Shown here piece after piece: positions 59,713-64,000 of a stretch of DNA of 64,000 bases (the first letter of the stretch is position 1; each line of letters starts with the position of its first letter). This DNA comes from Polytrichum commune. Lineage: Eukaryota; Streptophyta; Polytrichopsida; Polytrichales; Polytrichaceae. The notes under the pieces are model-generated. The model saw only the letters and a list, made by a program, of their open reading frames with translations. It did no database searches and had not been told where the DNA came from. Location of the stretch: positions 53,592,758 to 53,656,757 of the forward strand of contig OX485805.1 of the NCBI GenBank assembly GCA_950295325.1, read 5' to 3'. Made by a program: the position numbers and the translations under genes.

Positions 59713-62381
59713 CTACGGTGCCCAGTTTGGCCTGTACACCATAACCGGGCGTTGGTATGCCTTCAGCGGAGCATGTGGGCGGGGTTTCACAACTGGAGGC
59801 GGAGTAGTGAGTTGCCGCACAACCTCAGCATGTCGGCGGTGGAGTCGACGCGTTTGCGCTGGTGACAGCAGCCGTTGTGCGTCCCCTGGTGGAGTGATGA
59901 GGCTGGAAGGGGATGCACAAATGCCCCCCATGTTTTGGTCTCCGACGCCATTGGAAGGACTTGTTGGAGGAGTGAAGAATTCCTCATCGCTGGATATATC
60001 TCCAACCGGTCCTATGGCATCTAGGCATCTGCAAAGCCACTTCCAGACGGCCGCCCGAACTCGGTTCACATGAAAACGCGGCATGGTGAGGGAAACGAGG
60101 CAGCACGCCAAGAAAACTGCTGAATGAATGTTGTTTGGGTGGAAGTGTCCAAGGGAAATGAAGGTGCAGCCTTTAAATGACAAACGTCGCATGCTCGGAC
60201 CGCATGTGTGAACTGTTGTAACATGCAGATATGCTTGTAACATACGCGGTATCCAATACAGGTTTGACCAAGAATATAACCTACCGACGGTGTTCCAAGA
60301 AGTCCTTCCTACGCTTGAGGGACATGTTACTGCCGTCGTCGTTGGCCTGGAAATGAACATCCTCCTGGGATGGCTCCACCACCCCATGTTTTATTTGAGC
60401 CAACAATGTCTGTTGTTTGCCTCGCACGACGTGGAAATCTGTGAGGAGGTGCTTCAACAAGAATCTGTCCCCTGTAGCAACTTCCATGAACTCTGCTGCA
60501 AGGTTACGAACATGTTTCTCCATGTCCTCCCCACATGGTGTGAGACATTGGCTTCCTCGTGCTCGCATGAGCGTAGGGGTAGACCAGGGTGGTCCGGTAT
60601 CATGTGGAAAATGCTCAACAGGATCCAGCATGTTGCCACGGCCTCCCTCCCTTGTGTCTGCAAGGGATCCACAGTAACGTGTAATTGTTCCTTCTGCAAT
60701 GCTAGGATGCAACATCATGAGGACTTTAATCTGGTGTTTACATATGTTCCCCTTCATTGCCCACAAGCAATCGCAGCAGCCCCACTCGCAGTCTGGGTTG
60801 TACACAGTGTACAATTTACCAGCATTGGTCTTGGATGTCACCAACGCTGGACCGTCATTTGCAATGGGGAGAGTAACACAGGAGTCGGGAATTTCTCTCG
60901 CCTTCAGCACTGCGTTGATAACGAATTGCTCTTGTTTCAAGTTGGGTACAAACCCATGTTGTTTCCTCATTGCTTGGTACCAATAATGGGAGAGAATCTC
61001 CTCTGTCAACTCGTATATGACTCAGTCTAAACGACGACCGTGGGTTCTGCCTTTTGAGGCACGCAAGGTGGCTTTAAGGTTAGAGTGGTAACTTTCAATT
61101 GCTGCATTTGTATCCTGCCCAGCATATGGTAGGTTACGATGCCCCACAACCCACATATGGATCTTGTCTGCCCATTGTTTGTCGAAGTAAGCCCAAAAAT
61201 TGCTCACAATGGGGAAGCTATCCCTAAGAGCATTCAATTGGCGAATAGCCCAAGGCCCCATTTCATCTCCCTGAGGGCACTTAGTGTTGTACATGATACG
61301 GCCCAACCCCTTTAGCACACCCGCACGTACCGCATGGTCCTTAATTTTGGCCACCGCTTGTTTCAACCAGACACGACGAACATGCAAGAGGCACAAAAAG
61401 ACTTTCACTCCAGGCCATACACACTGCAGCCCTCCAATCTCTGCTTGCGCGTAGTCTGTAATGAATGCATTAGGCATCCAATCTTCTTGCACAGACGCCA
61501 TTTTCTTGGCTAGCGCCCTCATCCATGGTTCAAGATCAGGTTGCTTGGAACTAGAGGTGATAATGTACGCCACGGGCACTCCGTTTAGCCAGTCATCAAA
61601 GACCATCAAGGTGTACAATGGAAACTGCAGCATATCTCCAAAAAAATAACATTAGACTATGGGGGAAAGCATGCAAGTTACAAACAACAGTCTTGTAACA
61701 TTCATTCCGGCAAAACACCTAGTGCACATGCTTTGTAACATGCTGAATTAAGGAATACGGTATAAATAAACCTTATTCTCATTGGTTGCGAACGTGGCAT
61801 CAATGGACACAGCCTTTTTATGCCCGTGCTTGAGCATCATATCTTGTTGCCAAAATGTCTAGATTCCTATTGTGAATGGAATGTTATCACGTGTAATAGC
61901 TCCACGCACATGTACGTCCGACTCTTTGTAGTAGAAGACGAGGAGGGGATGTTCTTGCACCCACATGCGCACAGATTTTGCGTCATTGTTGTCACGTTTG
62001 TAGGTCTCTATTGCAAGGCGACCAACGACGTTGCGAATGTCTTGGTCACATATGAATAGGTCCTGGGTGAGTTCCTCCCCTCTTTCACATACCTCCAAGA
62101 AGTGTTTCCTGTGTTTTGCCATTATTTGTGGGATAGACAAACCCAAGTGCAAATGGCTCATGATGAACTCCCGAACTTCTTGCGACAGGTGGCTGGAGAA
62201 TCTGCTCTTATGGCCAGCTTTTGTGGCACCATGGCAGAAGAATCCTTTCAGGTTCACATGCTTCATCTGGTGGTATGTTATTTCTGCCACTGAAGGCTCC
62301 AAGTATAATCGCTTCACGACAAAACAACATTGGCACCCCCTTCGTTGGCCTGATCCTCGCATCCTCGTAGATGTGCGTGGA
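59713..62381 (-). pseudogene. MULE transposase with SWIM finger, decayed and 5'-truncated
   Basis: The minus strand reads, in order: an N-terminal domain (62378-61862; GFFCHGATKAGHKSRFSSHL, SIPQIMAKHRKHFLEV), SIDATFATNENK (61812-61773, first catalytic Asp), a 147-bp intron (61771-61625), FPLYTLMVFDDWLNGVPVAY, FITDYAQAEIGG (second Asp), CLLHVRRVW, and NAAIESYHSNLK (catalytic Glu). A SWIM finger follows (CDC...CKH, about 60785-60730), then a variable tail with an intron donor at 60284. A Pro-rich C-terminal frame at 59713-60080 (ISSDEEFFTPPTSPSNG) is probably the last exon; its acceptor is unclear. Two in-frame stops (TAG 61859-61861, TGA 61022-61024) fit Gln-to-stop and Trp-to-stop changes. 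The 5' end is cut by an LTR element at 62382. Confidence 0.85.
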
Positions 62382-62985
62382 TGTCGCGCACCTCTCCATG
62401 AGGAGTGCCCGAAACACCATGGGCACAAGGGGGACCCCGGAGTGACACCCGGGACTTGTGGCGCCGTTGGTGAGAGGGCCCAAGTGATCCTAGTGTGGGT
62501 GAGGCCCCCGGGCGTTGGGAACGCCTCCCATCCATGAAGACTAGGAGGCACAAGGGTAAGGCCATGAGCTATGCGTAGCTCATGGCGTGGTGATTCTAGA
62601 ATGCTCAAGAACACCTCAATCGGAGGTGTGAGCTAGGAGTTATGGCCATTTGAGTGGGGCGCTGTCCCGGGACAGCGCCCTGGTACAGCAGTGCCTGGGA
62701 GTGATTCCCGGGACTGCCAAGGTTCAAACAGGCATAACTTCCTCACCACTTGCCCGAATGGGGCAAGTGAGGAGTCCATCGGCATCTACGTGAAGCGTAG
62801 ATGAAGATGAAGTGGTTGGTTGCTGGAATCAGACATCATACAAGGAAGTTATGATGGTCTGAAGCTGCTGGGGGCTTCTAGGCCCAGCGGCTAAGGGAAA
62901 ATGTCCACTTGGCCCCAACTCTTGGTAGAGAGACAAGAGGTTGGTTGACGGTGGGGTAGGGGCCCCGCGTGCAAGGGTTGCGACA
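62382..62985 (+). mobile_element. 5' LTR (family LTR-A), short variant, plus orientation
   Basis: Starts TGTCGCGCACC and ends GGGTTGCGACA. It is followed one base later by a primer-binding site, so this is a true 5' LTR. At 604 bp it lacks about 370 bp found near the 3' end of the solo LTRs (in the copy at 297, the block from about 312 to 686). The 24-bp palindrome is kept. It interrupts the MULE gene; the pentamer before it is GTGGA, and the partner TSD would lie beyond the window. Confidence 0.93.
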
Positions 62986-62987
62986 CT

Positions 62988-62999
62988 TGGTATCAGAGC
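62988..62999 (+). promoter_or_regulatory. Primer-binding site (initiator tRNA-Met)
   Basis: TGGTATCAGAGC, the classical plant retroelement PBS complementary to the 3' end of initiator tRNA-Met, two bases after the LTR end. Confidence 0.95.
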
Positions 63000-64000
63000 A
63001 GGGTTCCAATATTTGAGCTAGCACTTTGAGGGAAGCATGGCTATCAAATAAGCGGGTTATGATGGTGACCCGGGGTTTCCAAAAGGTTGTGAGGCTCAAA
63101 TTGGAACAAAGATCATGTGTAAATGGAATTTGACCATACCATTGGTTCTAATGACAATGGTGGGCATGATGGTGGATTCGGTAAGGAAAATGGTGTAGTC
63201 CTTTGAAAGGGCACCCACTAACCTCAAAAAAACATTTGGGGCCTAGAATACCGAATGCACCCAAAACCTTGGAGGGCATTAATGTTGGATTGAAATTCCA
63301 ATTCGAAATGCTTGGAAGGTATTGATGATAGAATGAATTTGGTGCTAATGAGGCACCCGGGGCCTCTTAAGGCCTATGTGCGCTATTCAAACGCACAAAT
63401 GAAGGATACACCTAAAACGGACGAGCTTTCTAAGAAATGCATCCTTTTAGGTGGGGTTTTAAAAGCAGGTGGTGGATGCCTTGTTTAAGTCCCTAAGGCT
63501 TCTTGAGGACATGGTGGGGACCATCAAGTTTGCAAGAGCATTGAAGCCGATGGTCCCAAAGAGAAGTTTGGCGGCGCATCACCACAAGTGGCTTTAGCCA
63601 AAGTAGGTCCCAAAGAAATGAGTGCAAATTGTTTGGTCCATTTTATTTAGGCAAAACATGTTGGTGCCGCGGACGGAATGTTGAAAGGTGGCTTTATGCT
63701 TCCAAAGCAAATCATACTTGTGCCGCGGATGGAATGTTGGGAGGTGGGTTTGTCCTACCAAGGCAATTCATGTTCGTGCCGTGGACGGAGTGTGGGAAGG
63801 TGGCTTTGTGCTACGAAGGCAAAACATGTTTGTTTTGCGGACAAACTATTAGAAATTGGTTTTGTGGCACCAAACCAATTTGTCCCGCGGACGAAATGTT
63901 TAAAGTTGGCTTTGCGGACCAAGCCAAGCCAAGTTGCCGAGGACCGAATGTAAGACGATGGCATTGTGGCCAAGGCTAGTAGCCTTAAGCCAAGGCCAAA
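63000..64000 (+). mobile_element. Internal region of the LTR element (partial)
   Basis: Continues to the end of the window. No gag or pol motif was recognised in this first kilobase. From about 63630 to 63940 there are about five imperfect 56-bp tandem units, each with a GCCGCGGACGGAATGTTG-like word followed by (A/G)GGTGGCTTTGTGCTACCAA-like sequence. Open frames across them (63629-63979) are Cys/Gly-rich because of the repeat and are not called. Confidence 0.7.

Overview
The window reads as nuclear DNA of a land plant with a large, repeat-rich genome. Two intron-containing genes are unmistakably plant (a cytochrome b561-domain membrane protein and a xyloglucan endotransglucosylase/hydrolase). 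The transposon families present (hAT with a DUF659-type transposase, MULE with a SWIM finger, pogo/CENP-B-type DDE_1, an LTR element primed by initiator tRNA-Met, a tRNA-derived SINE) are eukaryotic. The style of the transposon-associated genes suggests a seed-free plant (bryophyte, lycophyte or fern), but the sequence alone cannot settle this. No tRNA, rRNA, CRISPR array or bacterial operon was seen.

Bases 1-20000 are gene-poor. They hold a solo LTR with a perfect 5-bp target duplication (297-1282), two decayed pogo-like transposases (about 2500-3060 minus, 6640-8330 plus), a palindrome-ended MITE family (5581, 19256), a non-autonomous hAT-type element with a perfect 8-bp target duplication (11665-12503), a 412-bp MITE with its own 8-bp duplication (13750-14161) and several tandem repeats. 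Bases 20000-31000 hold the host genes: cytochrome b561 protein (21041-22981, plus, 4 exons, 268 aa) and XTH (29116-30966, minus, 4 exons, 285 aa). An inverted-repeat foldback (31570-31943), two more MITEs and a SINE follow.

From about 38400 to the end the window is a nest of transposons. An unidentified multi-exon plus-strand gene (38409-59129) converges on a decayed MULE transposase (59713-62381, minus). Introns and flanks of both carry a recurring GTAACATG motif, so they may be the two genes of one outer element. The unknown gene is split in mid-exon by a 17.2-kb segment (40968-58201). This segment has hAT-style termini (CAGGGTTGTCTAT at both ends, inverted) and an 8-bp duplication with one mismatch (ACAAAGTA/ACAGAGTA). 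The reading frame of the unknown gene continues exactly across it, and again across a 410-bp MITE (58433-58842).

Inside the 17-kb element are a hAT transposase, a decayed coiled-coil/zinc-finger gene, a small minus-strand gene, a 165-bp tandem repeat and an atypical protein-kinase gene interrupted by a solo LTR. C-rich GTCCGC minisatellite arrays recur, three of them next to TATA boxes of otherwise unrelated genes. I read this as a giant hAT-type element with cargo, now decayed: most stops fit C-to-T or G-to-A changes. A second LTR element (62382 to the window end) has cut off the 5' part of the MULE gene.
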